64,000 bases of DNA from Mycolicibacter engbaekii (GCF_002101585.1 NZ_LQOT01000076.1:186001-250000); one strand, 5' to 3'. Positions 52,044 through 61,321 are shown, counted from the first letter of the stretch. Notes: generated by a model not told the origin, from the sequence alone. Translations and numbers: made by a program.

Positions 52044-52860
52044 ACCCGGCACCGGCGGTTCAGCGAGGCTCGACGCAGGAGAGGCGAAGCTGGGACCGGC
52101 GGATGGGCAGGGCGGTTCAGCGAGGCTCGACGACCGACCGGTAGTCGGCCTGACGACCTATCTGGACCGGGCGCAGTTCGGTGTGTGGAACGCCCGTGCG
52201 GGCCTGTTGCCCGCTCAGTACATCCAGAGCATCACCGCCGCCGGCGGGACAGCTGTGCTGCTGCCGCCACAACCGGTGAACGCACAGATCGCGACGCGGG
52301 TGCTCGACGGCGTGGCCGGCCTGGTGATCACCGGCGGCCGGGACCTCGACCCCGGCGGGTACGGCCAGGAGCCGCACGCCGAGACGGATCGGCCCGACAC
52401 CACCCGGGACGCATGGGAATTCGCCTTGTTGGCCGAGGCGATACGCCGGGGCATGCCGGTGCTGGGGATCTGCCGTGGCGCCCAGGTGCTCAACGTCGCA
52501 CTCGGCGGCACACTGCACCAGCATCTGCCCGACGTGATCGGCAACAGCGGGCATCGGGCCGGCAACGGTGTCTTCACGCCGATGGCGGTGCACACCGTCG
52601 CCGGAACCCGGCTGGCCGGGCTGGTGGGCCAGACCTGCCAGGTGCAGTGCTACCACCATCAGGCCATCGCCGAGGTGGGTGCGAAACTTGTCGTCAGTGC
52701 GCGCGATGACGACGGGGTCATCGAGGCGATCGAGCTTCCCGGGGAGGATTTCGTGCTCGCGGTTCAGTGGCATCCCGAGGAATCCCCAGAGGATCTGCGC
52801 CTGTTCGCCGCGCTGGTGGCGGCGGCGCGCACCTACGAGCTGGCGCGGGTGAGCAAGTGA
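52030..52860 (+). CDS. Class I gamma-glutamyl hydrolase (PuuD-like)
   Basis: 276 residues by a TTG start (Rv2859c-like). The domain proper begins at RPVVGLTTYL near residue 36; catalytic Cys is in GICRGAQVLN and His-Glu in VQWHPEES. It would release glutamate from gamma-glutamyl-GABA or a similar product. The N-terminal 35 residues precede the domain and contain a repeated GGSARLD from a 22-bp DNA repeat. The true start may be later. Ends in GTGA with the aldehyde dehydrogenase. Confidence 0.82.
   Translation: MSGSEPGTGGSARLDAGEAKLGPADGQGGSARLDDRPVVGLTTYLDRAQFGVWNARAGLLPAQYIQSITAAGGTAVLLPPQPVNAQIATRVLDGVAGLVITGGRDLDPGGYGQEPHAETDRPDTTRDAWEFALLAEAIRRGMPVLGICRGAQVLNVALGGTLHQHLPDVIGNSGHRAGNGVFTPMAVHTVAGTRLAGLVGQTCQVQCYHHQAIAEVGAKLVVSARDDDGVIEAIELPGEDFVLAVQWHPEESPEDLRLFAALVAAARTYELARVSK
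52054..52132 (+). repeat. 22-bp direct repeat in puuD N-terminal region
   Basis: GGCGGTTCAGCGAGGCTCGA plus CG occurs perfectly at 52054-52075 and 52111-52132 (57-bp spacing). It is in frame in the region preceding the catalytic domain. Confidence 0.8.
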
Positions 52861-54221
52861 TCCACGAACTCATCAACCCGGCCACCGGGGCGCCGTTCGA
52901 CACCGTCGAGCACCTGGAGGCCGCGGCGGTCGACGATGCCGTGCGCCGAGCGCAGGCTGCCCAGAAGCGATGGGCCAAACGTGCCCCGGCCGAGCGGGCC
53001 GCCGCGTTGCGGGACTTCGCCGCGGTGGTCGGCGACCACATCGATGAGCTGGCCGCGATCGAGGTCACCAACTCCGGCCATCCGATCTCGGCTGCCCAAT
53101 GGGAAGCCGGGCACGTCCGCGACGTACTGCAGTTCTATGCCGCCAGCCCGGAACGGTTGTCCGGCAAGCAGATCCCGGTCGCCGGCGGGATCGACGTGAC
53201 CTTTCACGAGCCGCTGGGCGTCGTCGGGATCATCACCCCGTGGAACTTTCCCATGCCGATCGCCGCATGGGGCTTCACTCCGGCGCTGGCCGCCGGAAAC
53301 GCGGTGCTGATCAAGCCTGCCGAGTGGACCCCGCTGACCACGCTGCGGCTGGCGGAACTGGCGGTCGAGTCCGGTCTGGACCCCGACCTGCTGCAGGTGC
53401 TGCCCGGTCGCGGCTCGGAGGTGGGGGAGCGCCTGGTCACCCACCCGGACGTGGCAAAGATCGTCTTCACCGGTTCCACGACCACCGGCACCCGGGTGCT
53501 GCAGGCCGGCGCTGCCGGGGTGAAGCGGATAACCCTGGAACTCGGCGGCAAGAGTGCCAACATCGTGTTCGCCGACTGCGACCTGGAGCAGGCGGCGGCG
53601 ACGGCGCCTTACGGCGTGTTCGACAACGCCGGGCAGGACTGCTGCGCCCGTAGCCGAATCCTGGTGCAGGCGAGCGTCTACGACCGGTTCATGGAGTTGC
53701 TGGAGCCCGCGGTGGCCGGTGTCGTGGTCGGCGACCCCACATCACGCGACACCGAGATGGGCCCGCTGGTGTCGCGCCCGCACTGGGAGAAAGTGGCGTC
53801 CTATGTTCCCGACGACGCCCCGGTCGCCTTTCGTGGCCAAGCGCCCACCGGTCCCGGTTTCTGGTTCCCGCCAACGGTGTTGACTCCGGCGGCCACCGAC
53901 CGGTGCGTCACCGAGGAGATCTTCGGCCCAGTGGTGACCGTGCTGCCGTTCGAGGATGAGGCCGGTGCCATCGCCTTGGCCAACGACACCGTCTATGGGC
54001 TGTCCGGTTCGATCTGGACCAACGACCTGTCCCGGGCGCTGCGGGTGTCGCGGGCCGTGGAAGCCGGGAACCTGTCGGTGAATTCGCATTCCTCGGTGCG
54101 CTTCAACACGCCGTTCGGGGGCTTCAAACAGTCCGGCTTGGGCCGGGAGTTGGGCGCGGATGCCCCGCTGTCGTTCACCGAGACCAAAAACGTATTCATC
54201 GCAGTGAAGGAGACGCAGTGA
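52857..54221 (+). CDS. aldC: Aldehyde dehydrogenase (AldC-like)
   Basis: 454-residue NAD(P)-dependent enzyme, GTG start overlapping the puuD stop. Catalytic Glu in LELGGKSANIV and Cys in NAGQDCCARSRI; GITPWNFPMPIAAWG and FTGSTTTGTRVLQAGA bind cofactor. In this cluster it probably oxidises gamma-glutamyl aminoaldehyde or an equivalent. Overlaps the SDR gene by GTGA. Confidence 0.92.
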   Translation: MIHELINPATGAPFDTVEHLEAAAVDDAVRRAQAAQKRWAKRAPAERAAALRDFAAVVGDHIDELAAIEVTNSGHPISAAQWEAGHVRDVLQFYAASPERLSGKQIPVAGGIDVTFHEPLGVVGIITPWNFPMPIAAWGFTPALAAGNAVLIKPAEWTPLTTLRLAELAVESGLDPDLLQVLPGRGSEVGERLVTHPDVAKIVFTGSTTTGTRVLQAGAAGVKRITLELGGKSANIVFADCDLEQAAATAPYGVFDNAGQDCCARSRILVQASVYDRFMELLEPAVAGVVVGDPTSRDTEMGPLVSRPHWEKVASYVPDDAPVAFRGQAPTGPGFWFPPTVLTPAATDRCVTEEIFGPVVTVLPFEDEAGAIALANDTVYGLSGSIWTNDLSRALRVSRAVEAGNLSVNSHSSVRFNTPFGGFKQSGLGRELGADAPLSFTETKNVFIAVKETQ

Positions 54222-54994
54222 CCGATCTGACCCAACGCCTGGCCGGCCGGGTAGCCGTCGTGACTGGCGCCGGTGGCGGAATCGGCTTGGCCTCCGCGCG
54301 GCGGATGCGTGCCGAGGGCGCCCAGATCGTGGTCGGTGACCTCGACCAGGCGGCGGGCGCCGCGGTCGCCGATGAGCTCGACGGCCTGTTCGTCCAGGTC
54401 GACGTCTCCGATCAGGAGCAGGTCGATGCGCTGTTCGACACCGCCGCCCAGACTTTCGGCTCGGTGGACATCGCCTTCAACAATGCCGGTATCTCGCCGC
54501 CCGACGACGACCTGATCGAAACCACCGAGCTTCCCGCCTGGCAGCGGGTTCAGGACGTCAACCTCAAGTCGGTGTACCTGTGCTGCCGGGCGGCGCTGCG
54601 GCACATGGCGCCGGCCGGCCGGGGATCGATCATCAACACCGCGTCGTTCGTGGCGGTGATGGGTTCGGCCACCTCCCAGATCTCCTACACCGCCTCGAAG
54701 GGCGGCGTGCTGGCCATGTCGCGTGAGCTCGGGGTCCAGTACGCCCGCCAGGGCATTCGGGTCAACGCGCTGTGCCCCGGGCCGGTGAACACCCCGCTGC
54801 TGCAGGAGCTGTTCGCCGCCGACCCCGAGCGCGCCGCGCGTCGGCTGGTGCACGTACCGGTGGGCCGGTTCGCTGAGCCGGAGGAGATCGCGGCCGCGGT
54901 CGCGTTCCTGGCCAGCGATGACGCCTCCTTCATCACCGGGTCGACGTTCCTGGTCGACGGCGGAATCAGCTCGGCCTACGTCACGCCGCTGTAA
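54218..54994 (+). CDS. Short-chain dehydrogenase/reductase
   Basis: 258 residues, GTG start. TGAGGGIG binds NAD(P), NNAGIS and the active site S-Y-T-A-S-K are intact. End DGGISSAYVTPL is standard for SDRs of the classical type. Substrate unknown; as the last gene of the overlapping glnA4-puuD-aldC set it may act on the same pathway (Rv2857c-like). Confidence 0.9.
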   Translation: MTDLTQRLAGRVAVVTGAGGGIGLASARRMRAEGAQIVVGDLDQAAGAAVADELDGLFVQVDVSDQEQVDALFDTAAQTFGSVDIAFNNAGISPPDDDLIETTELPAWQRVQDVNLKSVYLCCRAALRHMAPAGRGSIINTASFVAVMGSATSQISYTASKGGVLAMSRELGVQYARQGIRVNALCPGPVNTPLLQELFAADPERAARRLVHVPVGRFAEPEEIAAAVAFLASDDASFITGSTFLVDGGISSAYVTPL

Positions 54995-55015
54995 GCACGT
55001 GGCCACCACGGTCGA

Positions 55016-55046
55016 GGGCTTCCTGCACGTCTCCGGCAGGAAGCCC
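55016..55046. terminator. Bidirectional terminator between SDR and P450
   Basis: Perfect 11-bp stem GGGCTTCCTGC / GCAGGAAGCCC around a 9-nt loop, between convergent genes. Confidence 0.7.
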
Positions 55047-55074
55047 CCAACCGACTCCGACTCGCCGGCCGGTG

Positions 55075-56340
55075 TCAGCGCATCGAGTACCGCACCGGAA
55101 GGCGCTTGAGGCCGCCGACGAACGTGGTCGCCGACAGTTCGGGCGTGCCGGCGAACTCGATGGACTCCAGGCGCGGCACCAGTTCGGTGAACAGGCTGTT
55201 GAGCTCCAGGCGGGCCAGAGCCGCGCCCAGGCAGAAGTGGACGCCGTAGCCGAATGACAGGTGCTTGTTGGGGTCGCGGGCGACGTCGAACGTGAATGGG
55301 TTGTCGAAGATGTCCTCGTCGCGGTTGGCCGAGACGTAGGACAGCAGGACCGACTCACCCTTGGCGATCGGCACACCGCGCACCTCGGTGTCGCGGGTGG
55401 CGGTGCGCATGAACTGCTTGACCGGCGTGGACCAGCGGATCATCTCCTCGACTGCCAGCGGCATCAGACTCATGTCGTTCTGGAGACGCTCGAGCTGGTC
55501 CTGGTTCTCGACCAGCGCGCACAGGCCCCCCGAGATGGCGTCCTTGGTGGTGTCGTGGCCGGCGCTGGCGACGATGACGTAGTAGGACAGCGTGTCCATG
55601 TCGGACATGAGTTCGCCGTTGATACGGCCGTTGGCGATGGCCGAGGCCAAGTCCCCGGTGGGGTTGGCCCGCCGCGAGGCAGTCAGGGCGGAGAAGTAAT
55701 TGAAGAAGTCCAGCAGCACGGCCATGATCTCGTCTGCGCCGCCCTGGCCGCGCTGGTGATCGGCGTCCTCGCCGCCGAACATCTCCTGTGTCAGCTTGAG
55801 CATGCGCGGGAAGTCCTCTTCGGGCAGGCCCAGCAGTGACAGGATCACGTACAGCGGAAAGTTGATGGCGATCTCGTTGACGAAGTCGCACTCCGGGCCG
55901 ATCTCGACCATCCGGTCGACGTAGCGCTTGGCCAGTTCGTCGACGCGGACCTTGAGGTCGCGCATGGCCTTGGGGCGGAACCAGTCCGCACCGATCTTGC
56001 GGATGTCCCGGTGGTGCGGGTCGTCCATGTGGATCAGCGTGCGCAGTCCGATGCCGGCCTCCTGGTCGGCCCTGACCCGGTCCTCGATCTTGGCCTGCAG
56101 CAGGTGTGGACGCGGTTCGCTGATCCACAGTTCGTTGTCGCGCTCGATGTCCATGATGTCGGTGTGCTTGGTCACTGCCCAGAACGGCCGGTACGGCGGG
56201 GCGTCCACCCACGACACCGGCTGGTTGGCGCGCAGCCAGGCCAGTGAGCTGTGCAGGCGCTCATTATCGGTGTAGGCCTGGGGGTCGGCGAGTACTCGGC
56301 CGTGCTCGCTGGTGTTGCGGTGGGTGGTCGGCGCGCTCAC
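55075..56340 (-). CDS. Cytochrome P450
   Basis: 421-residue soluble bacterial P450. I-helix ASAGHDTTKDA, ExxR as EMIR, and heme-thiolate loop FGYGVHFCLGAALAR are intact. GTG start with GAGGAG upstream. Family not assignable by eye. Adjacent acyl-CoA dehydrogenase and an operator-like palindrome suggest an inducible lipid or xenobiotic oxidation. Redox partner genes are not in the window. Confidence 0.93.
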   Translation of the reverse strand: MSAPTTHRNTSEHGRVLADPQAYTDNERLHSSLAWLRANQPVSWVDAPPYRPFWAVTKHTDIMDIERDNELWISEPRPHLLQAKIEDRVRADQEAGIGLRTLIHMDDPHHRDIRKIGADWFRPKAMRDLKVRVDELAKRYVDRMVEIGPECDFVNEIAINFPLYVILSLLGLPEEDFPRMLKLTQEMFGGEDADHQRGQGGADEIMAVLLDFFNYFSALTASRRANPTGDLASAIANGRINGELMSDMDTLSYYVIVASAGHDTTKDAISGGLCALVENQDQLERLQNDMSLMPLAVEEMIRWSTPVKQFMRTATRDTEVRGVPIAKGESVLLSYVSANRDEDIFDNPFTFDVARDPNKHLSFGYGVHFCLGAALARLELNSLFTELVPRLESIEFAGTPELSATTFVGGLKRLPVRYSMR

Positions 56341-56368
56341 TTGGGACTCCTCGCGGTCATCGAAAACT

Positions 56369-56409
56369 TGACAGGTGTCATGTCACAGTCTGGACCAGAC
56401 TGTGGCATG
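56369..56409. promoter_or_regulatory. Double palindrome upstream of P450 gene
   Basis: A 21-bp perfect palindrome (CACAGTCTGG-a-CCAGACTGTG, 56384-56404) extended by CATG arms to 31 bp (56379-56409) with one T-G mismatch, next to TGACA-gg-TGTCA (56369-56380). It lies about 30-70 nt upstream of the P450 start, where a TetR-type repressor would act. Confidence 0.6.
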
Positions 56410-56483
56410 GGTGCATATCGGGGCACCAGCGGGCTTCGGTCCCCGGGGTTGAACACCGTGGTCAGGCCTCCTATCGATGCAGG

Positions 56484-58292
56484 TCAGAACCACTCCGGCC
56501 GCATATCCAAAGTTGTCCGGTCCAGGCTCTCCAGCAGGTCGAGCTGCGGTCCGGTCTTCGGCAACTCGTAGCGGAAGAAGTAGCGGGCCGCCTGGCGCTT
56601 ACCGTCGAAGAAGTCGCCGGACCTGCCATCGACCGCCAACAACTGCTCCAGCCAGATCCAGGCGATCACCAGATGGCCGAAGGCCTCCAGGTAGACCGCG
56701 CTGTTGGCCAGTGCGGCCTCGATGTCACCGGAGGCGAACATGCCCGCGGTGACCTGCGCCAGGCGCTGGACCACCGCGTCGAGCTGGGTTGCCGCCTCGG
56801 CCAGGTCACCGCCCGCCCGATGCGCGCCGGCGGTGGTCTCGGTCATCGTCTTGAGCACGGCGGTCAGGTTGGCCCCGTCGCGTTGCACCACTTTGCGGCC
56901 CAACAGGTCCAGGCTCTGGATTCCGTGCGTGCCTTCATGGATCGGGTTGAGGCGGTTGTCCCGGTAGTGCTGCTCCACGTCGTATTCGCGGGTGTAGCCA
57001 TAGCCGCCGTGCACCTGGATCGCCAAGTCATTGGCGGCCAGGCACCACTGCGAGGGCCAGCTCTTGGCGACCGGGGTGAGGATGTCCAGTAATGTGGACG
57101 CCTGCTCGAGTTCGTCGTCGGATTCCGCGGTGTGGGTGATGTCGACAAGCCGCGCGCAGTACAGCGCCAAGGCAAGCGCCCCCTCGACATAGGACTTCTG
57201 TGCCAGCAGCATTCGCTTGACATCCGCGTGCTCGATGATCGGAACCTGCGGCACACGCGGATCCTTCGTCGTCACCGGGCGGCCCTGCGGTCGGCTGCGG
57301 GCATAGTCCAAGGACTTCAGGTAGCCGGTGTAGCCCAGCGCGATCGCGCCCATCCCGACACCCAGCCGGGCTTCGTTCATCATGTGGAACATGTGGTTCA
57401 AGCCGCGATGCTCGTCGCCGACGAGATAGCCCACCGCGCCGGCCTCGCCGCCCGGAAGGTGCCCGCCTTCGCCGAAGTTGAGCACCGTGTTGGTGATGCC
57501 GCGAAAGCCCATCTTGTGGTTGAGCCCGGCCAGCACAACGTCGTTGCGCTCACCCAGCGTGCCGTCGGCGTTCACCAGATACTTCGGCACGACGAACAGC
57601 GAAATCCCCTTGGTGCCGGGCGGACCGCCCGGGATCTTGGCCAGTACCAGGTGGACGATGTTGTCGGTCAATTCGTGATCGCCGCCGGAGATCCACATCT
57701 TCGATCCAAACAGGCGGTAGGTGCCGTCGGTGCGCGGCTCCGCGCGGGTGGTGATGTCGGCCAGCGACGAGCCGGCCTGGGTCTCCGACAGGCACATCGT
57801 TCCGGCGAAGCGGCCGGCGATCATGGGTTTGACGAAGGCGGCGATCTGCTCCTCGGTGCCGAACTTGGCGAGCAGGTTCGCATTCGCCATGGTCAACATG
57901 GCGTAGCCGGCGGTGCTGACGTTGGCGGCCATCAGCCATGCGAACCCGGCCTGGGCCACCGTCGCCGGCAGCTGCGCGCCGCCGAGGTGATAGTCCATCG
58001 CCATGCCGATCAGCTCTGCGTCGGCACACGCAGCGAGGGCCTCTTTGACCTCCGGGATGACGGTGACGGTGGTCCCGTCGAAGGTGGGCTCGTGGGCGTC
58101 GCTCTTCTTGTTGTGCGGAGCGAAATAGCGGGTGGCCAATTGCTCGCACAAGTCCAGGGTGTCGGAGAAAGTCTCCCGCGAGTGCTCGGCGAATCGGGCC
58201 CGTCCGGTCAGTTCCGCCACCCGCAGCCAGTCGAACAGCAGGAAGTCGAGGTCTTGCCGCGACAACAGGCTGGACTTCACCTGCGACCCCAT
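56484..58292 (-). CDS. Acyl-CoA dehydrogenase, long DmdC/FadE5-type
   Basis: 602 residues, longer than the classical 380-residue enzyme because of an extra C-terminal domain. FAD-binding LSETQAGSSLADITTRA, KMWISGGDHEL, VHGGYGYTREYDVEQHYRDNRLNPIHEGTHGIQ with the catalytic Glu of IHEGT. It would oxidise a CoA thioester in beta-oxidation-like degradation. ATG overlaps the mtr stop as TGATG. Confidence 0.9.
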   Translation of the reverse strand: MGSQVKSSLLSRQDLDFLLFDWLRVAELTGRARFAEHSRETFSDTLDLCEQLATRYFAPHNKKSDAHEPTFDGTTVTVIPEVKEALAACADAELIGMAMDYHLGGAQLPATVAQAGFAWLMAANVSTAGYAMLTMANANLLAKFGTEEQIAAFVKPMIAGRFAGTMCLSETQAGSSLADITTRAEPRTDGTYRLFGSKMWISGGDHELTDNIVHLVLAKIPGGPPGTKGISLFVVPKYLVNADGTLGERNDVVLAGLNHKMGFRGITNTVLNFGEGGHLPGGEAGAVGYLVGDEHRGLNHMFHMMNEARLGVGMGAIALGYTGYLKSLDYARSRPQGRPVTTKDPRVPQVPIIEHADVKRMLLAQKSYVEGALALALYCARLVDITHTAESDDELEQASTLLDILTPVAKSWPSQWCLAANDLAIQVHGGYGYTREYDVEQHYRDNRLNPIHEGTHGIQSLDLLGRKVVQRDGANLTAVLKTMTETTAGAHRAGGDLAEAATQLDAVVQRLAQVTAGMFASGDIEAALANSAVYLEAFGHLVIAWIWLEQLLAVDGRSGDFFDGKRQAARYFFRYELPKTGPQLDLLESLDRTTLDMRPEWF

Positions 58293-59671
58293 CACTGCAG
58301 CCCAAGCAGAGCGTTCTCGATGACTTCCGGCAGCGCCGGGTGGATCCAGTACTGGCCGCGGGCGATCTCCGGTGCGGTGACTCCGAAGCTCATCGCGCCG
58401 ATCAACGGCTGGATGATCGACGAGGCCTGGTAACCCATGATGTGTGCGCCGAGCAGCCGTCCGGTGCCGCGTTCGGCGATGATCTTGGCGAATCCGGTCT
58501 CGTCCTCCATGGCCCAGCCGTAGGCCACGTCGCGATAGTCCTGAACTTTCACCGAGATGTCCAGACCCTTTGCCCGCGCCTGTGTTTCGGTCAACCCAAC
58601 CGAGGCGATCTGCGGGTCGGTGAACACCGCGGACGGCACGTAGCGGTGGTCGGTGGTCCGCATCGCGTCGACGTCGTCCCAGTCGCACAACAGATTGTGT
58701 TGCACCACCCGGGCCTCGTGGTTGGCGACGTGCTTGAGCTCATATGGCGAGGAGACGTCGCCGAGCGCGAAAACGTTTCGCGCAGTAGTTCGTTGGTACT
58801 TGTCGACGCTCACCCGGCCGCCGGCGACAGTGACTCCGGCCTGCCCGGCGTCCAGAAGGTCGCCATTGGGTACCCGTCCGGTTGCCACCAGCATGGCGTC
58901 GGCGTGCAGGACAGAGCCGTCATCGAGCTGCGCCACGACACCCGGCCCGTCGTCGCGAACCGCGACGACGTTGCGGTGCGTGCGTACCTCCCACTTGGCC
59001 GCGGCGATCCGGGTGAAGCGTTCGGAGAGGGTCTCGTCGCAGTGCCTGAGCATTGTCGAGCCGCGGATGACGATGGTGACCCGCGACCCCAGCGCGGAGA
59101 ACACATGGGCGAACTCCGCGGCGATGAAACCACCGCCGACGATCACCAGGTGCTCGGGCAGCTCCGGGATGCGCATCACATCGTCGCTGGTGTAGTAGCG
59201 CGCGTCGCTTTCGGCGATGGCGGGCGGGATCGCTGAGCGCGCCCCCGCCGCGATCACCACCTGCTCGGCGCTGAACTGTTCACCGCTGGCAGTGATCAGC
59301 ACGTACCGGCCGTCGGAGCCGACCGGGCCGAACCGGGTGTGCTCGCCGTAGACATCGACACCGGGCAGGCTGCGGCGATACTCCTCGCCGCCGGCAGCGA
59401 TGGGGTCGATCCGGCCGAACACCCGCGAGACGATGTCGCTCCAGCGGACTTGATCGATGTGGGCGTCCACCCCGTAGCGCGAGGCCCCGGCTACGGTGTT
59501 GGCCACCTCGGCGGCATAGACGAACATCTTGGTCGGAATGCAGCCCACGTTGAGGCAGGTGCCGCCGAAAGTCTGCTGCTCGCAGATGGCCACCCGCATA
59601 TCGGCGTAGCGCTCATCGAGAATGCTGTTGCCAGAACCTGTTCCGATGATCGCAAGGTCATAGCTCTCCAT
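58292..59671 (-). CDS. mtr: Mycothione reductase
   Basis: 459-residue FAD disulfide reductase that regenerates mycothiol using NADPH. Redox-active cysteines in GGTCLNVGCIPTK, FAD site IIGTGSGNS, NAD(P) site IVGGGFIAAEFAHVFSALG, and C-terminal dimer interface HPALPEVIENALL. The leaderless -10 (TAGTCT, 59683-59678) is 6 nt upstream. Confidence 0.95.
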   Translation of the reverse strand: MESYDLAIIGTGSGNSILDERYADMRVAICEQQTFGGTCLNVGCIPTKMFVYAAEVANTVAGASRYGVDAHIDQVRWSDIVSRVFGRIDPIAAGGEEYRRSLPGVDVYGEHTRFGPVGSDGRYVLITASGEQFSAEQVVIAAGARSAIPPAIAESDARYYTSDDVMRIPELPEHLVIVGGGFIAAEFAHVFSALGSRVTIVIRGSTMLRHCDETLSERFTRIAAAKWEVRTHRNVVAVRDDGPGVVAQLDDGSVLHADAMLVATGRVPNGDLLDAGQAGVTVAGGRVSVDKYQRTTARNVFALGDVSSPYELKHVANHEARVVQHNLLCDWDDVDAMRTTDHRYVPSAVFTDPQIASVGLTETQARAKGLDISVKVQDYRDVAYGWAMEDETGFAKIIAERGTGRLLGAHIMGYQASSIIQPLIGAMSFGVTAPEIARGQYWIHPALPEVIENALLGLQ

Positions 59672-59677
59672 TGCGAA

Positions 59678-59683
59678 AGACTA
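59678..59683 (-). promoter_or_regulatory. -10 box for leaderless mtr mRNA
   Basis: TAGTCT on the minus strand, 6 nt upstream of the ATG at 59671. Confidence 0.6.
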
Positions 59684-59743
59684 GACGGTGTGGACGCCTA
59701 ACGGCAGGTGGGGCTGGGCGGGGCGGGTCGGTGCCGTCCTGGA

Positions 59744-59749
59744 TAGTCT
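59744..59749 (+). promoter_or_regulatory. -10 box for leaderless mqo mRNA
   Basis: TAGTCT, 6 nt, then GTG at 59756. The divergent mtr gene has the same hexamer at the same spacing. Confidence 0.6.
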
Positions 59750-59755
59750 GACGGC

Positions 59756-61225
59756 GTGGCCACATCGGTTCGGACCGAGCTGACCGACGTAGCGCTGATC
59801 GGCGCGGGGATCATGAGCGCCACTTTGGGGGCGATACTTCGGCGTTTGGAGCCGGACGCCTCGATCACCGTGGTCGAACGGCTGGAGGCCGCCGCGGGCG
59901 AGAGCAGCGGCCCATGGAACAACGCGGGCACCGGCCACGCCGGGTTGTGCGAACTTTTCTACACCCCGCAGCTGCCCGACGGTTCGATCGACATCGCCAA
60001 GGCGATTCGGGTCAACGAGCAGTTCCAGGTGACCCGCCAGTTCTGGGCGTACGCGGTGCAGCACGGCCTTCTGCGGCGACCGCGGGACTTCGTGCATCCG
60101 ATTCCGCACGTCAGCTTTGTGCAGGGCGCCGCCGGCGTGGACTATTTGCGACGGCGGCACCAGGCACTGGCCGACAATCCGTTGTTCGGCGGGATGGAGT
60201 TCATCACCGATTTCGGGGACTTCGCCGCCCGCCTGCCGGCGATGGCGGCGGGCCGCAGTCCCGCCGTCCCGGTGGCACTCGACTGGGCTCAGCATGGCAC
60301 CGACGTCGACTTCGGGGCGCTGACCGGCCAGCTGATCGACTACGGGACGCGCCACGGCAGCGCGGCGCTGTTCGGCCACGAGGTGCGCTCGCTGCACCGG
60401 GCGTCAGACGGCGGCTGGATGTTGGGTCTTCGCAACCGCCGCACCGGCGAACCCCGAAGGCTCAAGGCGGCCTTCGTCTTTCTGGGCGCCGGGGGAGCGA
60501 CGCTGGGACTGCTGCAGCGCTCAGGGATACCCGAGGCCCGCGGTTATGGCGGTTTCCCGATCAGCGGGGTCTTCCTGCGCTGCGGGGACGACCGGCTCAC
60601 CGCGGGGCACCGCGCCAAGGTGTACGGCGCCCCGGCCGCCGGCGCGCCGTCGACGACCGCCCCGCACCTGGACGCCCGAACGGTCAACGGTGCCGCTTCG
60701 CTGCTGTTCGGCCCTTTTGCCGGCTGGTCGCCGAGGTTTCTCAAGCACGGTCGCCTCACGGACTTGCCGCGGTCGGTCCGCGCCGGCAACGCGAGATCGC
60801 TGGTGAGCACGGGCTTCCGGGAGCGCGCACTGGTCGGGTACCTGCTCGGCCAGCTTCGGCGCACGCATGGCGCCCGGGTCGATGCGCTGCGCGAGTTCCT
60901 GCCCCACGCCCAGGACGCGGAGTGGCAGGAGATCCGGGCAGGCCAACGGGTGCAGGTGATCCGTGCTGGGCGTCTGGAATTCGACACCACGATCGTCAGC
61001 GCCGCCGATGGGAGCCTCGCCGGGTTGCTCGGCGCTTCGCCCGGTGCTTCGACCGCGGTACCGGCGATGCTTGAGGTCCTGCAGCGCTGTTTCCCCGCGA
61101 AATTCCCCGCCTGGCGGCCGGTGCTCACCGAGATGGTGCCCTCGCTGGGGACCCGGCTCGCCGACCAGCCCGCGCTGTTCGAGCAGGTGTGGGAGTGGGG
61201 CAGCCGACAGCTTGAGCTCACCTGA
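59756..61225 (+). CDS. mqo: Malate:quinone oxidoreductase
   Basis: 489-residue membrane-associated flavoprotein that oxidises malate to oxaloacetate and passes electrons to menaquinone. FAD-binding LIGAGIMSATLGAILRRLEP and GPWNNAGTGHAGLCELFYTP, LGAGGATLGLLQRSGIPE in the middle, and the usual length (Rv2852c-like). GTG start. Confidence 0.95.
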   Translation: MATSVRTELTDVALIGAGIMSATLGAILRRLEPDASITVVERLEAAAGESSGPWNNAGTGHAGLCELFYTPQLPDGSIDIAKAIRVNEQFQVTRQFWAYAVQHGLLRRPRDFVHPIPHVSFVQGAAGVDYLRRRHQALADNPLFGGMEFITDFGDFAARLPAMAAGRSPAVPVALDWAQHGTDVDFGALTGQLIDYGTRHGSAALFGHEVRSLHRASDGGWMLGLRNRRTGEPRRLKAAFVFLGAGGATLGLLQRSGIPEARGYGGFPISGVFLRCGDDRLTAGHRAKVYGAPAAGAPSTTAPHLDARTVNGAASLLFGPFAGWSPRFLKHGRLTDLPRSVRAGNARSLVSTGFRERALVGYLLGQLRRTHGARVDALREFLPHAQDAEWQEIRAGQRVQVIRAGRLEFDTTIVSAADGSLAGLLGASPGASTAVPAMLEVLQRCFPAKFPAWRPVLTEMVPSLGTRLADQPALFEQVWEWGSRQLELT

Positions 61226-61226
61226 C

Positions 61227-61321
61227 ACCCGCTGTGCCCGGCTTCGCCGCGCTCGCGGTCGCCACGGGATTCGTTGGTGGCGACCCGCTGTGCCCGGCTT
61301 CGCCGCGCTCGCGGTCGCCAC
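61227..61321. repeat. Tandem 39-bp repeat between mqo and cysG
   Basis: Perfect 39-bp copies (61227-61265 and 61283-61321; acccgctgtgcccggcttcg...) with a 56-bp period. The intervening GGTCGCCAC-loop-GTGGCGACC forms a 9-bp stem. It differs from the 11873-11910 spacer at about three positions, so both belong to one family. Confidence 0.85.
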
